Source: Gluconacetobacter johannae (GTDB lineage: Bacteria; Pseudomonadota; Alphaproteobacteria; Acetobacterales; Acetobacteraceae). From it: a stretch of DNA of 46,053 nt. The notes under the pieces are model-generated. The model was not told the DNA's origin. It did no database searches and was given only the letters and a program-made list of their open reading frames with translations. Position numbers and translations under genes: made by a program. The stretch lies in assembly GCF_014174305.1 (NCBI RefSeq), contig NZ_JABEQH010000026.1, forward strand, positions 1-46,053, read 5' to 3'. Below, in pieces: positions 33,477 to 41,152 of this stretch. Each line of letters opens with the position of its first letter. The first letter of the stretch is position 1.

Positions 33477-33971
33477 TCAGGCGGCGTGACGGGTCAGGGC
33501 CGACGGCAGGTCGGCAATGGCCCGGTCAATGATCGCCTCGCCGGCCGCGGCGGGCAGGGCGACGGCCAGGGCGTCGCGCGTCGCCTGCATGGCAACGTCG
33601 ATCGCCGCCAGCCGGACCTCGCGCACCGCGCTGCGTTCGGAGGCCGTGATGCGGTCGCGGGCCATCTGCTCGCGCCGGCGGGCGACGGCGTCGGCTTCCT
33701 TGCGGGCTTCCTCGGCGATGCGCGCCGCCTCGGCCAGCGAATGCTCAACCAGGGCACGGGCCTCGGCCAGGGCGAGCTCACGCTCGCGCGTGGCGTCCTC
33801 GAGCATCTGCTCGGCCTCGCGGCGCAGGCGCGCGGCTTCGTCCAGATCGGCGCGGATACGCGCCGCCCGGCCGTCCAGCGCAGTGACCAGCGGCGCCCAG
33901 ACCTTCTTCCCGAACAGGACGAAGAACAGAACGAATGCGACGGCCGACCAGAAACGGGGTTCGTGCAGCAT
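33477..33971 (-). CDS. atpF: F0F1 ATP synthase subunit b
   Basis: Subunit b is one of the two peripheral stalk proteins linking F0 and F1. The 164-residue product has one N-terminal membrane helix (FWSAVAFVLFFVLFGKKVW) and a long charged helix rich in Ala, Arg and Glu (for example EAARLRREAEQMLEDATRERE). Its size is typical. The paralogous b' gene lies just upstream, the usual alphaproteobacterial arrangement. Confidence 0.94.
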   Translation of the reverse strand: MLHEPRFWSAVAFVLFFVLFGKKVWAPLVTALDGRAARIRADLDEAARLRREAEQMLEDATRERELALAEARALVEHSLAEAARIAEEARKEADAVARRREQMARDRITASERSAVREVRLAAIDVAMQATRDALAVALPAAAGEAIIDRAIADLPSALTRHAA

Positions 33972-34001
33972 GGTCTTGGACCTGTTCCTAATACGCCCCG
34001 G

Positions 34002-34613
34002 TCAGAAACCGTGGGCCGTCGCGGCGTCGTTCACCCGGCCGGCGAGCACGTCGCCCGGAACCGAGATGCCCGACACCTGATGAACCAGAACCTGCGCCGT
34101 CTCGTCGGCGATCTGACGCAGGGATCCCAGGGCCTGGGCGCGGGCGGCGGCGACGCGCGCCTCGGCCTGGCGGATATCCTCCGCCAGACGGGCGTTCATC
34201 TCCTGCGTCTGGCGCAGGGCGGCCAGACGGGCGTCCTCGACCACCTTCTCGACATTGGCCTGCGCCTCGGCCATCGCCGAGCGGCGGGCCTGGTGCAGGT
34301 CATTGACCGCGGTGTCGGCATGGGCCTTGGCGCGGTGGGCGATATCCAGATCGTTCTCGATCGTCAGGCGACGGGTGGCGAGAACCTTCTCGACCTTCGG
34401 CAGGGCCGAACGACTGAGAAGCAGATACAGCACCAGAAAGATGACGCCACCCCAGATCACCTGACCGGTGACCAGGGGATTGGCGAAGTCAAGCTGCGGC
34501 ATGCCCACGGCGCGCGCGCCCGGCGCGACCATGGCCATCAGCGGCAGGGCCAGCGCGGACGACATCGCAAGCGACGCCGCCTTTCGGGTGATCGACACCG
34601 CGGAACGTGCCAC
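34002..34613 (-). CDS. atpF': F0F1 ATP synthase subunit b'
   Basis: The 203-residue product is the b' stalk subunit: membrane helix VTGQVIWGGVIFLVLYLLL near residues 50-70, then a long coiled-coil helix (ENDLDIAHRAKAHAD and onwards). It is longer than most b' subunits because of an N-terminal segment ending LALPLMAMVAPGARAVG that looks like a signal peptide. Start is GTG 34613 with GGAGG upstream. Order atpE-atpF'-atpF is standard in this class. Confidence 0.93.
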   Translation of the reverse strand: MARSAVSITRKAASLAMSSALALPLMAMVAPGARAVGMPQLDFANPLVTGQVIWGGVIFLVLYLLLSRSALPKVEKVLATRRLTIENDLDIAHRAKAHADTAVNDLHQARRSAMAEAQANVEKVVEDARLAALRQTQEMNARLAEDIRQAEARVAAARAQALGSLRQIADETAQVLVHQVSGISVPGDVLAGRVNDAATAHGF

Positions 34614-34628
34614 GTCGGCCTCCGATAC

Positions 34629-34853
34629 TCAGACGAACAGGATCAGGAAGGCGATCAGCAGGGCATACAGGGCCACGGCTTCCGTCAGGGCGAAGCCCAG
34701 CATGCCCAGGCCGAACACGTGCGGACGCGCGGCGGGGTTGCGGGCAATGCTGCTGACCAGCGTGGAGAAGATGTTACCCAGGCCGATGCCGACGCCGGCG
34801 AGGGCGATAACGGCGATACCGGCACCAATTTCCCGGGCTGCAGCGATGTCCAT
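34629..34853 (-). CDS. atpE: F0F1 ATP synthase subunit c
   Basis: The 74-residue product is the proton-carrying ring subunit, a hairpin of two membrane helices. The first has [20 protein letters not shown] with the glycine pattern for helix packing. The loop is ARNPAARP, and the second helix holds the essential Glu58 in [14 protein letters not shown]. No sodium-binding signature is evident, so it is probably proton-coupled. AAGGAAAG is upstream of the ATG. Confidence 0.97.
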   Translation of the reverse strand: MDIAAAREIGAGIAVIALAGVGIGLGNIFSTLVSSIARNPAARPHVFGLGMLGFALTEAVALYALLIAFLILFV

Positions 34854-34909
34854 AGCGAGGCTTTCCTTGTTTGTTCAGGCGTTCAGGTGAGGCTGGGGAT
34901 AGGCCGCGA

Positions 34910-35659
34910 TCAGTGTGCGACCGCCTCCCGCAGGTAGATGCAGGTGAGGATCGCGAACACATAGGCCTGGAGCGCACCCACCAGCAATTCGAGCGCCATC
35001 AGCGCGATATTGATGACCACCGGTCCGACGGCGAGCACATCGCCGACCAGCCCGAGCCCGGCCAGCATGATCGTGAAGGCGGCGAACATCTCCAGCATCA
35101 CATGGCCTGCCACCATGTTGGCGAACAGTCGGATCGACAGGCTGACGGGACGGGAGAGGAACGAGAGGATCTCGATCGGCACCAGCAGCGGCGCCAGGGC
35201 GACCGGCGCGCCGGCGGGCATGAAATGCGCGAAGAACTTCGCGCCCTGCGCCTTGAGCGAGACGATGACCGAGAGGACGAACACCAGCAGCGCAAGCGCG
35301 AGCGTGACGGCGACATGGCTGGTGAACGCGAAGGAAAAGGGCAGCAGGCCGAGATAGTTGCCGGCCAGGATGAAGAAGAACAGGGTAAAGACGAACGGGA
35401 AGAAGGCGCGGCCTTCCGGGCCGATCGTGTCCACGGCCATGTTGTAGATGAAATCGTAGCAGATTTCCGCCGCGGCCTGCAGGCGGCCCGGCACGACGGC
35501 GGCGGGACGCATGCCGACATACAGGAACGCCAGCACCAGGATGGATGCGACGATCATCATGACCGGCGACTGGCTGAAGTGCAGGGACTGCCCAAGCCCA
35601 CCCAGCATGGGGTGGAGTTCGAACTGACCGAGTGCGTCGATGGTGGATCCGGCCGCCAA
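34910..35659 (-). CDS. atpB: F0F1 ATP synthase subunit a
   Basis: Subunit a forms the proton half-channels next to the c ring. From TTG 35659 it has 249 residues and five to six membrane helices. The conserved arginine lies in SLSIRLFANMVAGHVML, the key functional stretch. AGGGAAGACGAAG precedes the TTG; the longer frame to 35746 would overlap atpI and adds basic sequence unlike the family. The start MAAGSTIDALGQFELHPM fits relatives. Confidence 0.95.
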   Translation of the reverse strand: MAAGSTIDALGQFELHPMLGGLGQSLHFSQSPVMMIVASILVLAFLYVGMRPAAVVPGRLQAAAEICYDFIYNMAVDTIGPEGRAFFPFVFTLFFFILAGNYLGLLPFSFAFTSHVAVTLALALLVFVLSVIVSLKAQGAKFFAHFMPAGAPVALAPLLVPIEILSFLSRPVSLSIRLFANMVAGHVMLEMFAAFTIMLAGLGLVGDVLAVGPVVINIALMALELLVGALQAYVFAILTCIYLREAVAH

Positions 35660-35690
35660 CTTCGTCTTCCCTATACCGTTCCGGCCCCTG

Positions 35691-36014
35691 TCACGGGCCC
35701 GGCTTGTCCCCCGGCGTGTCGTCGGGCCTGACCAGACGCCAGACATTCAGCACGCCCGCAGCGCCGCCCAGGAACGTGAACAGGATCAGGAACGCCGGGC
35801 GCGTGCCCAGCCACCGGTCCAATCCCCACCCGAGCGCGACACCGACCACCAGGGCCGATACCATTTCGGTGCCGGCCCGGAGGACAACCCCCAGGTCGGA
35901 CATGTCGCCCCCCGCCGCCTTCGGCTGCGTCGCCCGGTCCGGCCTTTGCCGGTCCATGGCCTGTCGCAACCTGCGGTCGAAGGACTCCCGGGAGTCGTCC
36001 GGATCCTTACCCAA
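35691..36014 (-). CDS. atpI: AtpI/AtpZ-type ATP synthase assembly protein
   Basis: The 107-residue product has a polar N-terminal half and two membrane helices (AGTEMVSALVVGVALGWGLDRW and PAFLILFTFLGGAAGVLNV), the AtpI/AtpZ layout, with the typical GWGLDRWLGT turn. It is thought to help assemble the c ring or handle Mg. Start is TTG 36014 with a strong GGAGGTG upstream. It is the first gene of the F0 operon. The F1 genes are not in this window, as is usual for alphaproteobacteria with a separate F0 operon. Confidence 0.88.
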   Translation of the reverse strand: MGKDPDDSRESFDRRLRQAMDRQRPDRATQPKAAGGDMSDLGVVLRAGTEMVSALVVGVALGWGLDRWLGTRPAFLILFTFLGGAAGVLNVWRLVRPDDTPGDKPGP

Positions 36015-36043
36015 TTTTCACACCTCCAGACGGGTGCAGGCGC

Positions 36044-36072
36044 TAGCTAACGAGGTGGCAATAAGCTGTCAA
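36044..36072 (-). promoter_or_regulatory. Probable promoter of the atp F0 operon
   Basis: A consensus -35 TTGACA (36072-36067) lies 17 bases before TAGCTA (36049-36044), a poor -10. The leader to atpI would be short, about 25 bases. The -10 weakness lowers confidence. Confidence 0.45.
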
Positions 36073-36281
36073 GCGAACGCTGGCGTTTCCTGCCGAGGAA
36101 AACAGCCATCTTTTCCAATGAGCCGTCCGTGCCGTCGGCGTTGGCATGGATCGGACAACCGGCCGGCCAGCCGATCCGCGCCTGCGGTCCGCCGCCGGCC
36201 ATGCAGACATTACAGATCTGACACGCAGAACGCGCATATAATATCATCTGCGGCGGCAATGCCATAGCCGGCAGGACAGGC

Positions 36282-36294
36282 CGGGCGTTGCCCG
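36282..36294. repeat. Family B hairpin core
   Basis: CGGGC-GTT-GCCCG, followed by AGCCCC, matches the core stem of the other copies. It lies between the atp promoter region and the end of the secreted-protein gene at 36303. Confidence 0.5.
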
Positions 36295-36302
36295 AGCCCC
36301 GA

Positions 36303-37064
36303 TCACGGCCGGGATGTGGCGCCCGGGATCTCGTCATAGGCGGCGCTGCCGGGAAAGGCGCCCGCCGCCGGCGCGTCGGACGGCGCGACGCGGATGGTCT
36401 GGCCGGGCGCGGGGCCGATGTCACGCGCGTCGATCGCCCGCCCCAGCGCGCCGGTGCTGCCATTGCCTACGGCATGCAGCGGGCGTCCCGGCTGAAGCCA
36501 CGCCGCCAGGCGGGTGGCCTCGGCCGGCGTCAGATATATGACGCTGTAATCCTGCATCACCGCGCCGGTCAGCTGGCCATGCAGGGAATAAAGCGGCGTC
36601 CGCACGGTGCCGCTCACCACGATGTCCGGCCCGCTGGTCGGCGTGGGCAGCCTGACCGAGGTCGCGCCCGCGTCCTCGACCCGCCGGCCGCGCGGACTGG
36701 TCACCGCATAGGCGCGGACGATCGGCAGGTCGCGGCCCTTCAGCCCGCTGACGGAAATCCGCTCGCCCGGCTTCACGATGCTGGCGATGGCGAGGCCGAG
36801 TTCGTGCGAGCACAGGACCTGGGTCCCATCGGTCAGCATCAGCCCGTCGACATCGCCCGCCGGGGTCGGCAGGTACTGGGCGACGACGCCCGTCGTCACC
36901 GGCAGCGGCGCGAAATCATAGGCCGACACCGGATGGCTTTCCTGCACCGCCATCGGCGCCACCGGCGCGGCCGTGCGGGCGGATGCCCCGGCGGACACGA
37001 ACAGCCCGGTGGCCGCCAGCAGGCAGGAGGCCGGAAGGAAGGGAAAACGCCGGAAAATACCCAT
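36303..37064 (-). CDS. Secreted protein with two OB-like repeats
   Basis: The 253-residue product starts with a signal peptide (MGIFRRFPFLPASCLLAATG, cleaved near ASA). The mature part seems to hold two related beta-rich units. The first is around VVAQYLPTPAGDVDGLMLTD to VSGLKGRDL, and the second around VSGTVRTPLYSLHGQLTGAV to AIDARDIG. Each has an L-x-P-G turn before V/H-x-x-G, as in nucleic-acid-free OB folds of periplasmic proteins. I do not recognise a named family. A periplasmic binding or scaffold role is only a guess. Confidence 0.65.
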   Translation of the reverse strand: MGIFRRFPFLPASCLLAATGLFVSAGASARTAAPVAPMAVQESHPVSAYDFAPLPVTTGVVAQYLPTPAGDVDGLMLTDGTQVLCSHELGLAIASIVKPGERISVSGLKGRDLPIVRAYAVTSPRGRRVEDAGATSVRLPTPTSGPDIVVSGTVRTPLYSLHGQLTGAVMQDYSVIYLTPAEATRLAAWLQPGRPLHAVGNGSTGALGRAIDARDIGPAPGQTIRVAPSDAPAAGAFPGSAAYDEIPGATSRP

Positions 37065-37172
37065 GCCAGTGCTCGTCTGTCTGTCGTCTTGCGTCCGTCC
37101 CGGCGGGGAACGCGGCCGGACGGGCCAGTGAAATGGATCCCGCCCCGCGCCACAATCCCCGCCGCCGGGGGA

Positions 37173-38750
37173 TCAGTGCCGGAAGTGACGCATACCTGTG
37201 AACACCATGGCGATGCCCGCGCGGTCGGCGGCGGCGATGACCTCGTCATCGCGGATCGATCCGCCGGGCTGGATCACCGCCGTGGCGCCGGCCGCGATCG
37301 CGGCTTCCAGCCCGTCGGCGAAGGGGAAGAACGCATCGGACGCCACCACGCTGCCGGTCGTCAGCGGCTGGTCCAGGCCGGCGGCCTTCGCGGCCTCGGC
37401 CCCCTTGACCGCCGCGATCCGGGCGGAGTCCACGCGGCTCATCTGCCCGGCGCCGATCCCGGCGGTGGCCTGCCCCTTGGCGTAGACGATGGCGTTCGAC
37501 TTCACATGCTTGCCGACGCGGAAGGCGAAGATCAGGTCCGCCATCTCGGCCGCGGTCGGCGCGCGCGCCGTCACGATCTTCAGGTCGGCGGGCGCGATCC
37601 GCCCGTTGTCGCGCGTCTGGGCCAGGAAGCCGCCGGCGACCGAACGGATGGTGACGCCGCCCGCGGCCGGGTCGGGCATCGCGCCCGTCAGCAGCAGGCG
37701 CAGGTTCTTCTTCTTCGCCAGGATGGCGCAGGCCTCGTCGGTCGCGTCGGGGGCCACGATGACCTCGGTGAAGATCGCGGCGATGCGCGACGCGGCCTCG
37801 GCATCCAGGGTGCGGTTCAGCGCCACGATCCCGCCGAAGGCCGAAACCGGGTCGCAGCGCAGCGCCAGGTCCCATGCCGCCGCCAGCGTGTCGGCCGTGG
37901 CGACGCCGCAGGGGTTGGCGTGCTTGACGATGACAACCGCCGGCCCGTCGAATTCGGCCACAGCCTCGAACGCCGCGTCGGTGTCGTTCAGGTTGTTGTA
38001 GGACAGGGACTTGCCCTGCACCTGGCGGGCGGTGGCGACGCCGGGGCGCGTGCTGCCGTCGGCATAGAAGGCGGCGTGCTGATGCGGGTTCTCGCCATAG
38101 CGCAGGCTCTCGCGCCGCAGGCCGGCCACGCTCAGGCGGTCGGGCAGGATGTCGCCGCGCTGGGCCGCGAACCAGGCCGCGATGGCGGAATCATACGCGG
38201 CGGTACGGGCGTAGGCCGCACCCGCCAGCGCGCGCCGCGCCACCAGCGTGGTGCCGCCGGCGGCCAGGGCGTCGATGATCGCGCCATATTGCGCCGGGTC
38301 GGTCAGCACCACGACATGGTCGTGGTTCTTGGCCGCCGCGCGGATCAGGGCCGGCCCGCCGATATCGATGTTCTCGATGCAGTCCTCTTCCCCCGCGCCG
38401 GAGGCCACCGTGGCCTCGAACGGGTAGAGGTTCACCGCGACCAGGTCGATCGGCGCGATCTTGTGCTGGTCCATCTGTTCCAGGTGGGCCGGCAGGTCGC
38501 GGCGGCCGAGGATGCCGCCATGGATCTGCGGCACCAGGGTCTTGACCCGGCCGTCGAGGATTTCGGGGAAGCCGGTATGGTCCGAGACCTCGGTCACCGG
38601 CAGGCCGGCATCGCGCAGCGCCTTGGCCGACCCGCCGGTCGACAGGATCTCCGCCCCATGGGCGATCAGGGCGCGGGCGAGGTCGAGCAACCCCGTCTTG
38701 TCGGAGACGGAAATCAGGGCGCGCCGGACCGGCACGGGCGTCTGGGTCAT
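37173..38750 (-). CDS. purH: Bifunctional AICAR formyltransferase/IMP cyclohydrolase PurH
   Basis: PurH catalyses the last two steps to IMP. The 525-residue product from ATG 38750 has the N-terminal IMP cyclohydrolase domain ([46 protein letters not shown]). The AICAR transformylase domain follows, with the catalytic KHANPCG motif near residue 265 and LRYGENPHQ preceding it. The usual KTLHPK stretch reads KTLVPQ here, a histidine change worth noting but outside the best-known catalytic residues of the transformylase. AAAGGT lies upstream of the ATG; an open frame extends to 38864. Confidence 0.96.
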   Translation of the reverse strand: MTQTPVPVRRALISVSDKTGLLDLARALIAHGAEILSTGGSAKALRDAGLPVTEVSDHTGFPEILDGRVKTLVPQIHGGILGRRDLPAHLEQMDQHKIAPIDLVAVNLYPFEATVASGAGEEDCIENIDIGGPALIRAAAKNHDHVVVLTDPAQYGAIIDALAAGGTTLVARRALAGAAYARTAAYDSAIAAWFAAQRGDILPDRLSVAGLRRESLRYGENPHQHAAFYADGSTRPGVATARQVQGKSLSYNNLNDTDAAFEAVAEFDGPAVVIVKHANPCGVATADTLAAAWDLALRCDPVSAFGGIVALNRTLDAEAASRIAAIFTEVIVAPDATDEACAILAKKKNLRLLLTGAMPDPAAGGVTIRSVAGGFLAQTRDNGRIAPADLKIVTARAPTAAEMADLIFAFRVGKHVKSNAIVYAKGQATAGIGAGQMSRVDSARIAAVKGAEAAKAAGLDQPLTTGSVVASDAFFPFADGLEAAIAAGATAVIQPGGSIRDDEVIAAADRAGIAMVFTGMRHFRH

Positions 38751-38966
38751 CGGGGGGCGACCTTTCACGGGTGGATGGACAGGAAAGCCCGCGTCCTTAT
38801 CCAACCCTGGCCAAGGGGGCAACAATCCTGTGCGCCGGAATGGTCGGCCCTGTCCCGAGAACAAGGGCGGTCAAGGCGGCCGAAGCCGGAACCGCCGGAT
38901 ATCGGTTGCGCGCGTTCCGCGGTGGGCCGTGCGACAGGACTGAAGGGGCCGATACGCCGGGCATTC

Positions 38967-39770
38967 CTACGCATACACGCAGGCCCGAATGGCGTCCGCC
39001 ATCCCCGCCATGCGCGCCAGGGCCACGCCGTCCAGCGAGGCGACCTCGCGCACCGACAGGCTGCTGGTCAGGAATACGCCCTCGGCGTGGCGCAGGTCGT
39101 CCAGGTCCAGCGGCGCCTCGTCCAGCATCCCCGCCGCCAGCAGGACCGCGCGCGCGATGCCCGGCAGCGCACCCTCGGCCACCGGCGGTGTCACCAGACG
39201 CCCCTGCCGATGGATGACGATGGTGCTGGCCGAGGCCTCGGCCACGCGTCCGGCCAGGTTCAGCATCAGGGCTTCGTCGCCGCCCTGCCGTGCGGCCTCC
39301 AGCCGTGCGAGGACATTCGGGAGGTAATTCAGGCTCTTGATCCGCGAGAGCGGCGAGGCCTCATCCCGCCGGACCTGCGTGCTGACGATCATGTTCGCGG
39401 GCGGCAGCGGGGCGGAAGGGGGCGGGGCGGCCGTGACCAGCAGGGTCGGCGACGGCTGGACCGGCGGCATGACCCCGCGCGGGCCGCAGCCGCGCGTGAG
39501 CGTCAGGCGCAGCGATCCGTCCATCATGTCGTTGTGGCGCACCACCCGGCGCAGCACGTCCTCGATCCGGTCCAGGTCCGGCTGGGGGAACATCAGGATC
39601 TCGGCCCCCTGGCGCAGCCGATCCAGATGCCGGGCAAGGTGGCCGATGCGACCCTGCGCCACGCGCATCGTCTCGAACACGCCGTCGCCCAGGGTCAGGC
39701 CCCGATCACCTGGGGCGATGCACGCCGCGTCGGCCGAAACCAGCCCATCATTCAGCCACAGCCACGTCAT
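38967..39770 (-). CDS. pabC: Aminodeoxychorismate lyase / class IV aminotransferase PabC
   Basis: This 267-residue PLP enzyme of fold type IV would release pyruvate from aminodeoxychorismate to give p-aminobenzoate for folate. It has LNDGLVSADAACIAP, GDRGLTLGDGVFETMRV, the PLP lysine at 145 in SRIKSLNYLPN, and a C-terminal FLTSSLSVREV. The start ATG at 39770 overlaps the pabB stop in ATGA, so translation is coupled. Fold-type IV enzymes include branched-chain aminotransferases, but coupling to pabB favours PabC. Confidence 0.9.
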   Translation of the reverse strand: MTWLWLNDGLVSADAACIAPGDRGLTLGDGVFETMRVAQGRIGHLARHLDRLRQGAEILMFPQPDLDRIEDVLRRVVRHNDMMDGSLRLTLTRGCGPRGVMPPVQPSPTLLVTAAPPPSAPLPPANMIVSTQVRRDEASPLSRIKSLNYLPNVLARLEAARQGGDEALMLNLAGRVAEASASTIVIHRQGRLVTPPVAEGALPGIARAVLLAAGMLDEAPLDLDDLRHAEGVFLTSSLSVREVASLDGVALARMAGMADAIRACVYA

Positions 39771-41152
39771 GATCCGGCTGTCCCGTCGAACAAAGACAAC
39801 AGCGGTGCGATCTTGAGGCACATTTCCGCATATTCCCGATCCGGATCGGACAGGATGGTGATCCCGCCCCCCGCCGCGGCCTCGATCCCGTCCGGGGTCG
39901 TCGCCAGGGCGCGGATGATGACCGAACTGTCCATCGCGCCGTCGGTTCCGATGCGAAAGACCGCGCCACAATAGGCGTGCCGGGCCGAGGCTTCCAGCGC
40001 GTCGATGATCCGCATCGCCTGGTGCTTGGGCGCGCCGGTGACCGAGCCCGGCGGCAGGGTGGCGCGCAGCACATCGAAGGCATCCCGCCCGGGGGCCAGC
40101 ACCGCCCGCACCTCGGACACCAGATGGTGGACATGGGCGAACCGTTCGACCGTCAGCAATTCGGGGACATGGACGCTGCCGATCCGCGCCACCCGGCCCA
40201 GATCGTTTCGCATCAGGTCCACGATCATCACGTTTTCGGCCCGTTCCTTGTCGTCCGCCGCCAGTTCGGCGCACAGGGCCGCGTCCTCCCCGGCGGTGGC
40301 GCCGCGTGGCCGGGTGCCCTTGATCGGCCGCGTCCGCAGGGCGCCGTCCGCCCCCAGATGCACGAACCGTTCGGGCGACGCCGACAGCAGGCCGAAATGC
40401 GGCCCGCAGGCCAGCCACGCCCCGAACGGCGCGGGCGAGGCCCGGCGCAGCGCGCGATAGATGTCGATGTCCGCCAGGCCCCCGGGACGGGCGGCGCGCA
40501 TCCGCCCGGTGATATTGACCTGGAAGATGTCGCCGGCGGCGATCCGTTCCACCGCCAGGGCCACCGCCGCGACGTAATGGTCGGGCGTCTGGTCGGGGAC
40601 GAAGCGCAGGTACGGCAGGGGCGCCGGCGGCGGCGCGGCCGCGATCGCCCGCCACTCCGCCGTGGCACGGGCGAACAGGGGGGCGGGTTCGGCGCGGATG
40701 GTCGCCAGATGAACCCGCCGCGCCATGCGGTCGAACAGCAGGGCGTGATCGTAATAGCCCGCCGCCAGGTCCGGACAGGCCGGATCGGGGGCATGGCGGG
40801 TCGCCACCCCTTCCAGGCGCTGCCCCACCGCATAGCCCGCGAAGCCGATCAGCCCGCCCGCGAACGGCCAGTCGCCGGCCGGGATGTGCGGCGGCAGCAG
40901 GCCGCGCAGGACCGCCAGCGGGTCGATGTCCTCCCTCGCCCCCCGACCTGCGACCGGCACGCCGTCCAGGCGACAGACCCCGCCGCGCCATTCGACCACA
41001 TGGATCGGCCGGCGGCACAGGATGGTCCAGCGCGCGCGCGGGCCGACCTCCCCGCCGCTGTCCAGGCAGGCCAGCCACGGTTCGTCCCGCCAGGACCACA
41101 GCACATCGTCCGGGTCGCGCCAGGGCAGTTCGACCGCGCGAACCCCCGACAT
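39767..41152 (-). CDS. pabB: Aminodeoxychorismate synthase component I PabB
   Basis: PabB aminates chorismate with ammonia. The 461-residue product has the chorismate-binding core: DIFQVNITGRM, RTRPIKGTRPRG, the LMRNDLGRV stretch, HHLVSEVRA, LPPGSVTGAPKHQAM and YCGAVFRIG. The N-terminal part is less conserved, as usual. ATG 41152 overlaps the ptsI stop in TGATG, so it is coupled to ptsI. The glutaminase PabA is not in the window; it may be shared with TrpG elsewhere. Confidence 0.93.
   Translation of the reverse strand: MSGVRAVELPWRDPDDVLWSWRDEPWLACLDSGGEVGPRARWTILCRRPIHVVEWRGGVCRLDGVPVAGRGAREDIDPLAVLRGLLPPHIPAGDWPFAGGLIGFAGYAVGQRLEGVATRHAPDPACPDLAAGYYDHALLFDRMARRVHLATIRAEPAPLFARATAEWRAIAAAPPPAPLPYLRFVPDQTPDHYVAAVALAVERIAAGDIFQVNITGRMRAARPGGLADIDIYRALRRASPAPFGAWLACGPHFGLLSASPERFVHLGADGALRTRPIKGTRPRGATAGEDAALCAELAADDKERAENVMIVDLMRNDLGRVARIGSVHVPELLTVERFAHVHHLVSEVRAVLAPGRDAFDVLRATLPPGSVTGAPKHQAMRIIDALEASARHAYCGAVFRIGTDGAMDSSVIIRALATTPDGIEAAAGGGITILSDPDREYAEMCLKIAPLLSLFDGTAGS

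Noticed and set aside
32718-34937. A 739-codon open frame antisense to the GT2 gene and three atp genes
   Set aside because: It spans several recognised genes and is only an effect of codon bias.
36288-39974. A 1228-codon open frame on the + strand across the secreted-protein gene, purH and pabC
   Set aside because: It is antisense to well-recognised genes, has low-complexity Arg/Gly/Gln composition and is explained by the high GC content.
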